Shown here: piece after piece, positions 46,230 through 59,239 of the stretch | Layout of the letters: every line of letters begins with the position of its first letter | Position numbering within the stretch: the first letter of the stretch is position 1 | NCBI GenBank assembly: GCA_011799875.1 | Contig: CM022297.1 | Coordinates: 516,745,707 to 516,809,706 of the forward strand | Length of the DNA: 64,000 nucleotides | Direction: 5' to 3' | From: Thinopyrum elongatum | Lineage: Eukaryota > Streptophyta > Magnoliopsida > Poales > Poaceae | Program-made: the position numbers and the translations under genes | The notes under the pieces: generated by a model | Seen by the model: the letters and a program-made list of their open reading frames with translations, nothing else | Told to the model about the DNA's origin: nothing | Databases searched by the model: none

Positions 46230-47879
46230 TGAAACTCTGCACAATTGATGGTAATAAAATAAAATTATGAATATTATTGTTTACGTACTTCATATTGTTT
46301 GTCAGAGTAGCCCCGCTGAGAGGTCGCGCTGTGTATGAACTCGCAAACGTAATATCCATATAAATTATTCCCGCTTTCCTGCCACTTAACGAGAATAGAG
46401 TTCAATCAAACTGATAATCAAGCAAGATAAATGGAGATAAATGGTATTGATGAAACTAAAATCAATGGGAGATGCGCGGAACTAGCTAGTACTACTTACT
46501 TTCGGGTGTGTAAATCGCAGCTCCCTCGGCAGTCCCGGAACGATTCCGGTGAACTCTTTCCAAACCCTGCCAGCCAAAGAAAATAATTACTTGATATCCG
46601 AAAATGAACAAAGTTGCCGATATGATATGGTGCGCACCAATAAGCGATAATGATCGATTGAACTTACTTCTCAGTCATGTCCGCATACGAATTGGGATCT
46701 TTTCGTCTCGAGTCTAAGACAATTACTACTCCCCGGTCAAGCTTAATCTCTAGCAGAATAAAGTGGAAGCTGCGCACTCATGCATAACTCATCAATTACC
46801 TTATTATAACCTCGAGTAAGCGAAACCGAATAAGCACAAGACAGTAACACTCACTTGAAATTGTAAGGAAAGAGTATTTTCCCTTTGTTTTGATTTCGAA
46901 GCAACGATTGTAGCAAGTTGTCCTCGGTATCTTCGACTCTGTTTTTAACCGATCATTCATTTATGGTATTTGGGTTATTGAACCCAATGTCATAGATTTG
47001 TGCTTTTTTGCATTCGACGATCTTCAGTCTGCATAATATAGTGAGGATAATTATATATACATGCAATGAAAGAGCTGAACTATAGAGACTTAATTACAGA
47101 AGTAATACTTACAGACAGTAGCAAGCCATGAGTTGTTTGTCAAGGGCGTCTTGATTGAATAACTGGAATAACTCCACAAATTCAATAGGCATCACCTCAG
47201 TTCCAACGAGGTCGTGCTCCTCTTTAATTGCCAGCATCAAACTATCCTTCCCAGACTTCCTACAGGTATCCATGTACCATTCATGCAATCTTCGCATCAT
47301 CGTTGTTAGAGGAGGATGATCAGGTTTGACGAGAGGCTTCCCGTACTCGTATCTGAAGATATCTACTACCTCTAACATTTCAAACTGTACATCATCGGCC
47401 AGGTAATCAGCAGGATTGGTACCGGGCACTAGCCCCGGATGATTAGCGACGATATCGCTAGACACCTTGAGCGGGGGGCACGATTGCTTCGCCTATTCGC
47501 CGAGCTGGGGAATTGTTTTCCCACTTCTTCGTTTTGCTTCTCTTGCAGCACTGCAAGTACTTCCCGACCGCTCCGCTTCCTTATATGTCCTTTCAATAAT
47601 GCGCTCATAGTTGGATTGCGGCGGAGACGGTGGTGGTCGCTTAAGGGCACGCAGAGTGCGCTTCACTTTCACCTGATCTATTGTTTCCTTAGGAGGTGGA
47701 GGTTTCGGTGCAAAATGGGCCTCCACTTCGGCAGCACTGATTTCCGCGGTTTCCTCGTCGGTCCTCTCATATGGTAACTTTTCCAGAGGCTTGAGACTTG
47801 GACCGTATTTGCAATTCTTCCCGCCTCTTGTACTGCTAGCCGCTGGAGCGGCGCCATCTCTCTTCCGCCGTTGCTGATG

Positions 47880-48050
47880 CGGCGGAGTCCGCTGACACGC
47901 CGGAGGAGGCGGAGGAGGAGGCGGAGTGCTCCGACGCGCCGGAGGAGGCGGAGGAGGAGGCGGAGTGCCCTGATCACTCGCCGGAGGAGGAGGCGGAGGA
48001 GGAGACGGAGTGCCCTGACTTGCCAGAGGAGGAGCAGGAGGAGGCGTCCA
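47880..48050. repeat. Proline-rich minisatellite in the CACTA gene
   Basis: GGAGGCGGAGGAGGAGGCGG-type repeats encode blocks of 7-9 prolines separated by TP, ARRS and SDQG (minus strand). They give an arginine-rich shadow frame on the plus strand. Confidence 0.8.
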
Positions 48051-49781
48051 GTTTGGAAGCTTGATGTACTCCTTCCTCCATAGACAGGTACTCCTCAAAG
48101 CATAAACCAGATGATTCTCCCCTTCAAGTGTAGGGTGGTCAAGCTCCAACTCCTGAAATCCCTCCATTATTTCATCCACCGTCACAACAGCATAGCCATG
48201 TGGAATCGGACCGCAGTGAAAAGTTCCGTCAGCTTGAGGAGGTGCAACAGAGCTGACAACCGCCTTCAAAGTGAGGTTCTGCCATTTCGTCATTAGCTCG
48301 CAATGTTGAGCCTCCGTGATAGTATCCACGAAATGGCGAGGAGCCATGAAATTAGGCTGAACGAGCTCCGTGGAAGCCACGCTGCTTCTCCGCTGAGATG
48401 GTGGGGTAGCTTCTGGGGCAGCGTCGAAGGAAGGATCTTCGTGCCGCTGAGATGGTTGGCCGGCAGCTGCAAGTTCCACTAGCTTTGCTATTCTTGCATT
48501 GAGCTTCTCCATTTCGCTCACTTCCGCTTTCCTCTTTCTCTCTCGGCTTCTGTAACCACCGCTGCCGGGAAACCCAACCACCCACGAAACGGAGCCTGGT
48601 GTGCCTCATGTTTGTCCAGCGTGCTCAGGATTCCCGAGGGCCTCAGTCAGCTCGTCCTTCTCTCTGTCGGGAATGAACGTCCCTTCCTGCGCTGCACTGA
48701 TATATTGCTGAAGCTTCTTGAAAGGTATTGCAAGTTGCTCGTCCGTCCAACGACACTCCCCTGTTTCTGGGTTGAAAGTTCCCCCAACCCCGAAGAACCA
48801 GGTCCTACACCGATCTGGCCAGTTCAATGTCGCTGGTTGGACCCCTTTAGCAAGCAGGTCTTGCTCAGCTTTGTCCCACAACGGCCGGGCTTTGTAGTAG
48901 CCACCTGACCCCGTGTGATGGTGATACTTCTTCTTTGCAGCATTTTTCTTGTTTGTCTCTGACCTTTTCTTACCCTTATCCGATTTCTTGTAGGCCACAA
49001 ATGCGGGCCAGTGATCTCTTATCTTCTCATATCGGCCGGTGAATTCTGGAGTCTTCCCTTTGTCGACAAACTTAGTGTTCAACTCTTTCTTCCAGTTCCT
49101 GAATAGATCTGCCATCTTCTTAAGAACAAACGCCTTGACCTTTGGCTCTATAACTGGGTTATTCGGATCCTCCTCTGGCGGTAGGCTGAAATTTGCCATC
49201 AGCGAGGTCTAAAGATCACCTTTCAGTCTATCCTGGACATAAAAAACTTCAGGGTCATCCTTACTGTTATTCCATTACTGGACGCTGTCCCTAACAATAG
49301 CTCCGCACTGATGTACAAATGCGTCCTTGGTCCGCTTGGGTTCAATCGGTTGGCCATCGTCTGCGATTGTTGTGATCGTGAACCTTTCATCCTGGCGCAA
49401 CCTTTTCTTTGGGCCTCGTCTCCTTACGGAAGTTTGGCTCGATCCGGAGGGCTATAAAAGAAGAATGAAGCGTTAATATATGTACATACCAAAACAAGTA
49501 ATGCATCAATTAGTCAGCATAGGCTTAATTAATATATATACCTCGCCAGACTTTGCAACAGCTCCCTCCTCCGTTCGGTCACCGGAGCAGTCATCATGGT
49601 CTTCTTCCTCCGCCATTCGGTCACCGGAGCCGTCGTCATCTCCTTCCTCCTCCATTGTTGGATTACCGGAGCCGTCATCCTCTCCTTCCTGACCATCGGT
49701 GTCGTTGAGAAACGACAAGGGATCACCTCCGTCACGGATTATATCCCCCAACAACTCTTCTTGTTCCAAGTCTCTGTCCAT

Positions 49782-50518
49782 AGTTTCTGCAAATATTACA
49801 ACATGGCAATATACAAACATGAGAGATGGATATATTAGTGGCAAACATAGACCTAGCTAATTAATCACAACAAGGAATCATATGCATATATGCGCAATGG
49901 ATTAGTTGCGGACTGCCTCTCTCATGCATGTCCGACGTGCCCCCTCATGTCGAAGTTATCGGGGTTATACTTTCAGGAGATGACACTTTGCAAAAAATAA
50001 TCGCTATGACTCGACAACGCTCTTTAAACTTGGTAAATTTGGGTGGCCTCGATGCTTCTAGGGTTTGGGGTGGCCTCGACAATGCTTTTTCAGTCCTGGT
50101 TTGGCGAGAGGGGGTTGATCGACGTCCCCCCCTCATGTTGAAGAGTTACCGGAGTTTTCTATGAACAAAAAAAATACTACCTATCACATCTCAGTCCCGG
50201 TTTGGGTGGACTCAAGAGTTTGGTCGGGTGAGAGGGGGTTGATCGACGTCCCCCTCATGTTGAGAAACGACAAGGTCTCTTTTCGTCAGCCCAAAGGGCG
50301 GGAAGCAGAGACCTTTGGTCCCGGTTGGTGGCACGAATGGGGACGAAAGGTGGGTATTGGTCCCGGTTCGTTCCACCAACCGGGACCAAAGGTGGGTATT
50401 GGTCCCGGTTGGTGCCACCAACCGGGACGAAAGGGGGGTGCTGCCCGGGGCCAAAAGTTTAGTCCCACCTCGCTAGCTGAGAGGGCTCGAGAGTGGTTTA
50501 TAAGCGCTGCTGCGCCAA
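49782..50518. repeat. CACTA 2 spacer with interior hairpin repeats
   Basis: Upstream of the second gene there are several copies of ggtcccggttggt and its complement (about 50318-50430), of the same type as the terminal repeats but deep inside the element. They are followed by tgagagggctcgagagtggt. No gene is called. Confidence 0.7.
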
Positions 50519-52037
50519 TGATGATCCATAAGTATATGGGATTAATTGTAGCCTTTTCGATAAGTAAGAGTGTCGAACCCAACAAGGAGCAGAAGGAAAT
50601 GACAAGCGGTTTTCAGCAAGGTAATGTCTGCAAGTACTGAAATTGTAAGTAGAAGAGTAGTTTGATAGCCAGATAATTTGTAACGAGCAAGTAACAATAG
50701 TAGTAACAAAAGTGCAGCAAGGTAGCCCAATCCTTTTGAGGCAAAGGACAGGCCAAAACGGTCTCTTATAATAAGCAAAGCGTTCTTGAGGGTACACGGG
50801 AATTTCATCTAGTCACTTTCATCATGTTGGTTCGATTCGTGTTCGCTACTTTGATAATTTGATATGTGGGTGGACCGGTGCTTAGGTGCTGTTCTTACTT
50901 GAACAAACCTCCTACTTATGATTAACCCCCTCGCAAGCATCCGCAACTACGAGAAAAGTATTAAGAATAAATTCTAACCATAGCATTAAATTTTTGGATC
51001 CAATCAGTCCCTTACGGAATAGCGCATAAACTAGGGTTTAAGCTTCTGTCACTCTCGCAACCCATCATCTAATAACTACTCCACAATGCATTCCCTTAGG
51101 CCCAAATATGGTGAAGTGTCATGTAGTCGACGTTCACATGACACCACTAAGGGAATCACAACACACATACTATCAAAATATCGAACACATATCAAGTTCA
51201 CATGATTACTTGCAACATGATTTCTCCCGTGACCTCAAGAACAAAAGTAACTACTCACAAATGATAATCATGCTCAATATCAGAGGGGTATTAAATAGCA
51301 TATTGGATCTGAACATATAATCTTCCACCAAATAAACCATATAGTAATCAACTACAAGATGTAATCAACACTACTAGTCACCCACAAGCACCAATCTATA
51401 GTTCCGGTACAAAGATTGAACACAAGAGATGAACTAGGGTTTGAGAGGAGATGGTGCTGTTGAAGATGTTGATGGAGATTGCCCTCCCCAAGATGGGAGA
51501 GTTGTTGGTGATGATGATGACGATGATTTCCCCCTCCGGGAGGGAAGATCCCGCGACGGAATCGCTCTGCCGGAGGGCAAAAGTGCTCCTGCCCAAGTTC
51601 CGCCTCGAGACGGCGGCGCTCTGTCCCGAAAGTCCTCTCCTTATTTTTTCTAGGTCAAAATGACTTATATACCAGAAGATGGGCACCGGAGGTGGGCCGA
51701 GGGGAGCACAACCCACCAGGACGCGCCTGCGCTCCCTGGCGCGCCCAGGTGGGTTGTGCCCACCTGGTGGGCCCCCTCTGGTACTTATTGGCTCCAATAT
51801 TTCTCATTTATTCCATAAAAAATCTCCGTAAAGTTTCAGCTCATTTGGAGTTGTGCAGAATAGGTAGCCTGACGTAGCTTTTTCAGGTCCAGATTTCCAG
51901 CTGCCGGAATTCTCCCTCTTTGTGTGTACCTTGCATATTATGAGAGAAAAGGCATTAGAATTACTCCAAAAAGCATTATTATGCATAAAAACATCATAAA
52001 TAACAGTAGGAAAACATGATGCAAAATGGACGTATCA
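50519..52037 (-). repeat. 3' LTR (1,519 bp)
   Basis: The minus strand starts TGATACGTCCATTTTGC at 52037 and ends GGATCATCA at 50519. The promoter-like TATATAAG (minus) is at 51671-51664. It has the same length as the 5' LTR. Confidence 0.95.
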
Positions 52038-53616
52038 ACTCCCCCAAGCTTAGACCTCGCTTGTCCTCAAGCGAAAACCGAAATCGAAAAACATGTCCAC
52101 ATGCTTAGAGAGAGAGGTGTCGATAAAAACAAAATACGGACATAGAAGCATCATGTAATTTTATTATAACAGCAACAAACTTTAACATAAAACTTTTATC
52201 ATAGAACTTTTATCATAGACTTCTCATGAATAAGTAACAATTCATCACATAATCGAAGTATAAAGCATAAACTCTATTAGAAACCAACAAACTATGTTCT
52301 CAGTCAACTTTGCAACTACAATTCATCATCTTTTCAGGAAGGGTCACGTATCGGAGCCTTTAGGCAAGTCCACATACTCAACCATCATATAGTCTTCTAT
52401 GATTGCTAACACTCACCGCATACACATGAGCAAAACGTTTCAACCAGACACATAGAAAGATAGGGGCTTATAGTTTCGCCTCCCAACGTATTCACCTCAA
52501 GGGTGATGTCAACAATAATAACTCATGCTGCCCATATTCAACTAGTCATATGTGCCTAGATCTTTCCTCACCACATGATGCTTGCCAAAGGAGGAAAATA
52601 AAAGGAAAAGAGAGAAGAACTTTGACTCTTGCATAAAAGTAAATACATAAAAGTAAAAGATAGGCCCTTCGTAGAGGGAAGCAGAGGTTGCCATGCACTT
52701 ATTTGTTTGTATGCTCAACCCCTTAATGCAAAAGAACGTCACGTTATATTGCCCCTTGTGATGGCAAACTTTATTATGCAGTCTGTCGCTTTTATTCTTC
52801 ACCATCACAAGTTCGTACAACGCTCAATTTTCTCTTACACTAAATGATCTCACACTTTTAGAAGCATTTTTTATTGCCTTATTGCACCGATGACAACTTA
52901 CTTGAAGGATCTTACTCAATCCATAGGTAGATATGGTGGACTCTCGAAAATAAGATTTGGGTTTAAGGGTTTTTTGGATGCACAAGTAGTATCTCTACTT
53001 AGTGCGGAATTTTTGGCTAGCAAAGATGGGGAGCAAGTACCACATGTTGAAGGATCTATGACAATATAACTTCTATGTGAATATGAGCAAACATAAATCA
53101 TTAAGTTGTCTTCCTTGTCCAACGTCCACAATTTTGGCATATAATAATTTGATGGGGGCTCACAATCACAAAAGATTTCCACGATAATGTATTTATATGT
53201 GAATCTTCTCTTCCCTTATTAATTCTTTCATGAGTTGCATCATTGACTAATGCTATGTTTGTCAATCTCTAATAAAATTTTCTACTTATACTTTTCCTTA
53301 TGTGGTGTTATCACCTACCATAGGACTAGCATATGATCTTTTCATTTATTACCTTTCTCTTTATTGAAACATGAAAGTAAAGAAAGCAAAAACTCAAACT
53401 AAACTTTATTATATATCTCGCACACGATTACAAGGATGGATTACTAAGCAAGCTCTCAAAAAGAAAGGATCGAACTAAACTTTTATTCATCTAAAGCAAA
53501 AGATAACCATGGATCTAACTAAGAAAAGTAAAGGCAAAAGATAGTGGGGGTGATACGATACCGGGGCACCTCCCCCAAGCTTGGCGGAAGCCAAGGGGAG
53601 TGCCCATACCCGATAC
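52038..53616 (-). other. 3' noncoding region and polypurine tract of the gypsy element
   Basis: The polypurine tract (minus AAGCTTGGGGGAGT) abuts the 3' LTR. The rest is AT-rich without a supportable gene. Confidence 0.75.
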
Positions 53617-54141
53617 TCAATTTTTTTTTGGTGATGAAGAAGGAGGTGGTGGTGATGATGAAGTAGAAGCGATCTTGTCCTCGGGTTTCCATGGCAGGGG
53701 CTCACCATTATAAGAGGAGTGAGTCTCACGGGTCCTGCAACTGGCAGCCAAACTCATACCTTTAAACCTTGCCTCATATTCAAAGACTTGGTTTTGGAGG
53801 TCGTAGATCTGGCTCTGGAGGAAGTTGATTTGCTCGTTGAAGGAGAAGACGATGTCCTTCATGGACTTGCCCTCCACCTTGAGATCACGGGTGTAGTCCG
53901 CGATCATGAGGTGATTGGCATTGAGTCCACGTTCCACCATCCCCTTGCACCGGAAAACGTCCTGCTCCACAGCTTCAAGCCTAGCCTCCACGGATCCAGT
54001 CCCCTTGGGGCCTTGCACATCACGGATGTGGAGCACCCCCTCACGCATCTGGATAGCTTGAGGGTGCTGCATCACCTCCCACAGATATGGGTTGATGACG
54101 TTCTCAAAGAACTTGTCCTTGGAGGAGCTTGAAGTGGCCAT
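53617..54141 (-). CDS. 3' accessory ORF of the gypsy element (174 aa, coiled coil)
   Basis: The open frame starts MATSSSSKDKFFENVINPYL at an ATG. The middle (about residues 45-130) has heptad-like hydrophobic spacing with VEARLEAVEQDVFRCKGMVE and NEQINFLQSQIYDLQNQVFE, suggesting a coiled coil. The C-terminus is a Ser/Pro tail (STSSSPPPPSSSPKKN). It lies between pol and the 3' LTR, where Athila-type elements carry an extra ORF, but shows no membrane segment and differs from the ORF at 2863-3660. Function is unknown; multimerisation or RNA handling is a guess. Confidence 0.6.
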   Translation of the reverse strand: MATSSSSKDKFFENVINPYLWEVMQHPQAIQMREGVLHIRDVQGPKGTGSVEARLEAVEQDVFRCKGMVERGLNANHLMIADYTRDLKVEGKSMKDIVFSFNEQINFLQSQIYDLQNQVFEYEARFKGMSLAASCRTRETHSSYNGEPLPWKPEDKIASTSSSPPPPSSSPKKN

Positions 54142-54470
54142 GGTGGATTAGATCTGTCAGAAAACAGCAAGGAAAAGAAAACAGGAGATTTCTCCGCGAT
54201 ACGGAGGTCAATAGGTTCGGGGGGTATATAAAGATTTTTTATCTTGGGAAACAAGCAAACGGAAGAAAAACGGAGTCCGGAAGGTACCCGAGGTGGGTAC
54301 AACCCACCTAGGCGCTTGCCAGGCCTGCCCTGGTGTCTTGTGCCCACCAGGTGTGCCTTCCTGGTTGCTTCTTATTTTCCTAATTTTCTAAATATTCCAA
54401 AACTGACAAAAAATATTTTTGCGGATTTTTCAGAGTCCGTTTACTTACCGTATCACGTACCTCCTCTTTT
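54142..54470. other. Spacer between integrase and the 3' ORF
   Basis: A noncoding spacer of about 330 bp with a GC-rich patch (cccacctaggcgcttgccag) reminiscent of the LTR U3 regions in this window. It could hold a promoter for the 3' ORF (speculative). Confidence 0.4.
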
Positions 54471-57400
54471 TCACGATTCTGGAGTGTTCCAGAAGGACTC
54501 TTTTATGTGTTCTTCCGGTGTCATAGTTTGGATAATATTACTTTCAACATTAATGGGCGTACCTGAGATATAATATTTTATTCGTTGCCCATTAACAACC
54601 TTCGGGTTAGTACCTTCGGCATTATTTATTTTGATAGCTCCAGACCGATAAACCTCCTCGATAACATAGGGTCCTTCCCATTTGGAGAGGAGTTTTCCTG
54701 CAAAGAATCTGAAACAAGAGTTGTACAAAAGAACATATTCTCCAACTTTGAACTCACGCTTTTGGATTCTTTTATCATGCCATCTTTTAACTTTTTCTTT
54801 AAATAACTTGGCATTTTCATAAGCTTGGTTTCTCCATTCATCTAATGAGCTAATATCAAATAAGCTCTTTTCACCGGCAAGTTTGAAATCATAGTTGAGT
54901 TCTTTAATTGCCCAATATGCTTTATGTTCTAACTCAAGAGGCAAATGACAAGCTTTTTCATAAACCATTTTATAAGGAGACATACCCATAGGATTTTTAT
55001 ATGCTATTCTATAAGCCCAAAGTGCATCATCTAATTTCTTAGACCAATTCTTCCGGGACCTATTGACAATCTTTTGCAAAATTAATTTTATTTCTCTATT
55101 GCTAAGTTCAACTTGACCACTAGACTGAGGATGATAGGGTGATGCAATTCTATGGTTAACATCATACTTGGCAAGCAGTTTACGGAAAGCACCATGAATA
55201 AAGTGTGAACCACCATCAGTCATTAAATATCTAGGGATTCCAAACCTTGGGAAAATAACTTCCTTAAGCATTTTAATAGAGGTGTTGTGATCAGCACTAC
55301 TGGTTGGAATAGCTTCTACCCACTTAGTAACATAATCAACAGCAACCAAAATATGAGTATACCCATTAGAGGAAGGAAAAGGTCCCATGAAATCAAATCC
55401 CCAAACATCAAATGGTTCAACAGCAAGAGAATAATTCATAGGCATTTCTTGATGCTTACCGATATTACCTATTCTTTGACATTCATCACAAGATAAGACG
55501 AACTTACGAGCATCCTTGAAGAGAGTAGGCCAATAAAAATCAGATTGCAATATCTTATGAGCAGTTCTATCTCCCGCATGATGTCCTCCATAAGCTTCGG
55601 AGTGCCATTTCCGTAGAATTTGTCCCTGTTCATGCTCAGGTACACAACATCTAATAATACCATCTACTCCTTCTTTATAAAGATGTGGGTCATCCCAGAA
55701 GTAATGTCTTAAATCATAGAAGAATTTTTTCTTTTGTTGGTATGTAAGGCTAGGTGGTAAATATTTAGCAACAATATAATTAGCATAATCAGCATACCAA
55801 GGAGTGTTATTAGAAACATTTATTGCAGCTAACTGCTCATCAGGAAAGCTATCATGAATAGGTAGTGGGTCATCAAGGACATTTTCAAGCCTAGACAAGT
55901 TATCAGCTACGGGATTCTCTGCTCCTTTTCTATCAGTAATATGCAAATCAAATTCTTGTAGCAAGAGAACCCACCTAATGAATCTAGGTTTAGCATCTTT
56001 CTTTTCCATAAGATATTTTATAGCAACATGATCGGTGTGAACAGTCACTTTAGAATCAACAATGTAGGATCTAAATTTATCATAAGCAAACACAACTGCT
56101 AAGAATTCTTTTTCAGTAGTAGCATAATTTCGTTGGGCACTGTCTAGAGTTTTACTAGCATAATGGATAACATTTAGTTTCTTATCAACTCTTTGTCCTA
56201 GAACAGCACCAACAGCATAATCACTAGCATCACACATAATTTCAAAAGGCAAGTTTCAATCAGGCGGTTGAACAATAGGTGCAGTAATTAAGGCTTTCTT
56301 GAATGTTTCGAAGGCTTCTAAACAATCATCATCAAAAACGAAAGGAGTGTCCTTTTGCAAAAGATTTGTAAGAGGCCTAGAAATTTTAGAAAAGTCTTTG
56401 ATAAATCTCCTATAGAAACCAGCATGACCAAGGAAACTACGAATACCTTTGATATCTTTAGGACATGGCATTTTCTCAATTGCATCAACCTTAGCTTTGT
56501 CCACCTCAATACCTCTTTCAGAAATTTTATGGTCCAAAACAATACCTTCATTAACCATAAAGTGGCACTTCTCCCAATTCAAGACAAGATTTTTTTGCTC
56601 ACATCTCTTCAAAACTCGATCAAGATTGCTTAAACAATCATCAAAAGACTTCCCATAAACAGAAAAGTCATCCATGAAAACCTCAACAATCTTTTCACAA
56701 AAGTCAGAGAATATAGCAGTCATACATCTTTGAAAGGTAGCAGGTGCATTGCATAAACCAAAAGGCATACGTCTATAAGCATAAGTTCCAAAGGGACAAG
56801 TGAAAGTGGTATTTTCTTGATCAGGTTGAGAAACAGGTATTTGTGAAAAACCAGAATATCCATCAAGGAAACAAAAATGTGTGTGCTTTGACAATCTTTC
56901 TAGCATTTGATCAATAAAAGGCAAAGGGTAATGATCTTTTCTAGTTGCTTTGATTAATTTTCTAAAATTGATTACCATTCTATAGCCTGTAACAATTCTT
57001 TGTGGGATGAGTTCATTTTTATCATTAGGAACAACAGTAATTCCTCCCTTCTTAGGGACACAATGAACAGGACTTACCCACCTACTATCTGCTTCCAGAA
57101 GTTTTAATATTTCCGTTCTTACCACTTCTTTCATCTTCGGATTTAGCCGACGTTGGTGATCAACAACGGGTTTAGCATCAGGTTCCATATTAATTTTGTG
57201 CTGACATAGAGTGGGACTAATGCCCTTAAGATCATCAAGAGTATATCCAATAGCAGCTCGGTGCTTCCTTAGAACTTTCAATAGTTTTTCTTCTTCATGT
57301 TCTGAAAGGTTAGCACTAATAATAACAGGATATATCTTTTTCTCATCAAGATAAGCATATTTCAAAGTGTCTGGCAATTGTTTTAATTCAAACACAGGAT

Positions 57401-59177
57401 CACCTTTAGGTGGAGGAGGACCTCCTAGAGTTTCAATAGGCAAATTGTGTTTAAGCAGAGGACGTTGTTTAAAGAAAATCTCATCTATTTCATTTCTTTC
57501 ATACATATGTAAATCATTTTCATGGTCTAGCAGATATTGTTCTAAAGGATCAGTAGGAGGCACAGCAATAGAAGCAAGACCAATTATTTCATCCTTACTA
57601 GGCAATTCTTTTTTATGAGGTTTTCTACTAAACTTGGAAAAGTTAAACTCATGAGACTCATCACCAAAACTAACACCGATAGTTTGTTTCTTACAATCTA
57701 TTTTAGCATTAACGGTGTTCAAGAAAGGTCTACCAAAGATAATGGGACAAAAATCATCTTGTGGGGAACCAAGAACAAGAAAATCAGTAGGGTATTTTAT
57801 TTTCCCACACAAGACTTCAACATCTCTAACAATCCCAATTGGTGATATGGTGTCTCTATTAGCAAGTTTAATAGTAACATCTATGTCTTCTATCTCAGCG
57901 GGTGCTATGTCATTCATAATTTCTTGATATAAGGTAAAGGGAATAGCACTCACACTAGCACCTATGTCGCATAAACCATGATAACAGTGATCTCCTATTT
58001 TGACTGAGACAACGGGCATGCCAACAACGGGTCTACGAATATCTGACTTATCAGGTTTGACAATTCTAGTAGCTTCATTACAGAAGTAAATAACATGCCC
58101 ATCTATGTTTTTTTCCAGGAGATCCTTAACCATAGCAACACTAGGTTCTACTTTGATTTGTTCATCAGGTTTAGGTGTTCTAATATAACTTTTATTGACC
58201 ACAGTTGAAACTTTAGCATGTTCCTTTATCCTAACAGGGAAAGGTGGTTTCTCAATATAAGCAGTAGGAACAACTGGATCAACATTATAAATAATAGTTT
58301 CCTCTTTAGCTGGTACCGGTTCTTTAATTTCCCTTTTAATAGGTGGGTGATATTTAAACCACTTCTCCTTGGGGAGATCAACATGAGTAGCAAATGATTC
58401 ACAAAAGGAGGCTACTATCTCAGAGTGAAGTCCATATTTAGTGCTAAACTTTTGAAAAGCATCGGTATTCATAAAAGATTTAACACAATCATACTTAAAC
58501 TTAATACCTGACTCTTTACCTTCGTCGAGTTCCCAATCTTCAGAGTTGCGTTTAATTCTTTCCAAAAGATCCCACCTGAATTCAATGGTCTTCTTCATAA
58601 AGGAACCAGTACAAGAAGTATCAAGCATGGATTGATCATCACGAGAAAGCCGAGCATAAAAATTCTTAATAATAATTTCTCTTCAGAGCTCATGATTGGG
58701 GCATGAATATAACATTGACTTAAGCCTCCCCCAAGCTAGAGCGATACTTTCCCCTTCACGAGGCCAAAAATTATATATGTAATTCCGGTCACGATGAACT
58801 AGATGCATAGGATAATTTTTTTGGTGAAACTCCAATTTCAATCGATTCCAATTCCAAGATCCAATATCATCGCATAGCCTATACCATGCCAATGCCTTTC
58901 CCTTCAAAGATAAAGGGAAAACCTTCTTCTTAACTTCGTCCCCAGGTAAACCTGCAAGCTTAAACAATCCACAAATTTCTTCCACATATATCAAGTGCAT
59001 ATCAGGATGTTCGGTTCCATATCCTGCATAAGGATTAGCTAGCAGTTGTTCTATCATACCCGAAGGAATTTCATATTCAATATTTTCAGTAGGTGCAGTA
59101 GGTTGAGGGATAACTAATTGTGGTTCCGGTCGAGGTGAAGATACCCCGAACAAACCCCTCAAAGGATTGTTTTCCAT
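54471..59177 (-). pseudogene. gag-pol polyprotein, one frame with two stop codons
   Basis: One continuous minus frame (1,568 codons from ATG 59177) is broken only by in-frame stops at 58685-58683 and 56258-56256. Gag (59177-58683) has MIEQLLANPYAGYGTEHPD and LSLKGKALAWYRLC. Next comes an aspartic protease (CDIGASVSAIP; FGRPFLNTVNAKIDC), then reverse transcriptase with YRRMPFGLCNAPATFQRCM and VFMDDFSVYG (catalytic DD). RNase H follows ([28 protein letters not shown]), then integrase with an HHCC zinc finger (HHAGDRT and CDECQR) and a DDE core ([23 protein letters not shown]). Domain order PR-RT-RH-IN is Ty3/gypsy, and the type is Athila-like. All catalytic motifs are present, so the two stops are the visible defects. 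Confidence 0.9.
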
Positions 59178-59239
59178 AGTAACAAGTGACAATAAATTTC
59201 AGCCCGTAGTAATAATTTTTCCTTAGCAATTTCCACTTA

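Larger units (their letters stand above)
46061..49781 (-). pseudogene. CACTA 2 second gene: Transposase_24 and Ulp1-like domains, at least 7 exons
   Basis: Exon 1 (49781-49542) starts MDRDLEQEELLGDIIRDGGD, is acidic, and ends at a good donor. Exon 2 (49451-47113) has a plant-transposase (Transposase_24) region with TPEFTGRYEKIRDHWPAFVA and GSGGYYKARPLWDKAEQDLL, a linker, then a proline-rich block. Later exons (about 47032-46857, 46782-46688, 46568-46494, 46385-46292 and 46165-46061) form a C48/Ulp1-like protease fold, with FHFILLEIKLDRGVVIVLDS and NNLYGYYVCEFIH, the latter at the position of the catalytic cysteine. Stops occur near 49275, 49212, 48604 and 46957, and a frame shift near 47490. 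The product would act with TNP2 in transposition; the role of the Ulp1-like part is unknown. Confidence 0.75.

Noticed and set aside
47871..48083. Arginine-rich plus-strand frame (RRRRRRRRSAP repeats)
   Set aside because: It is the antisense of the proline-rich block of the CACTA gene.
51396..51797. 133-aa frame in the LTR (also at 60161-60562)
   Set aside because: It lies inside the LTRs of the gypsy element and contains no domain. It is duplicated only because LTRs are duplicated.
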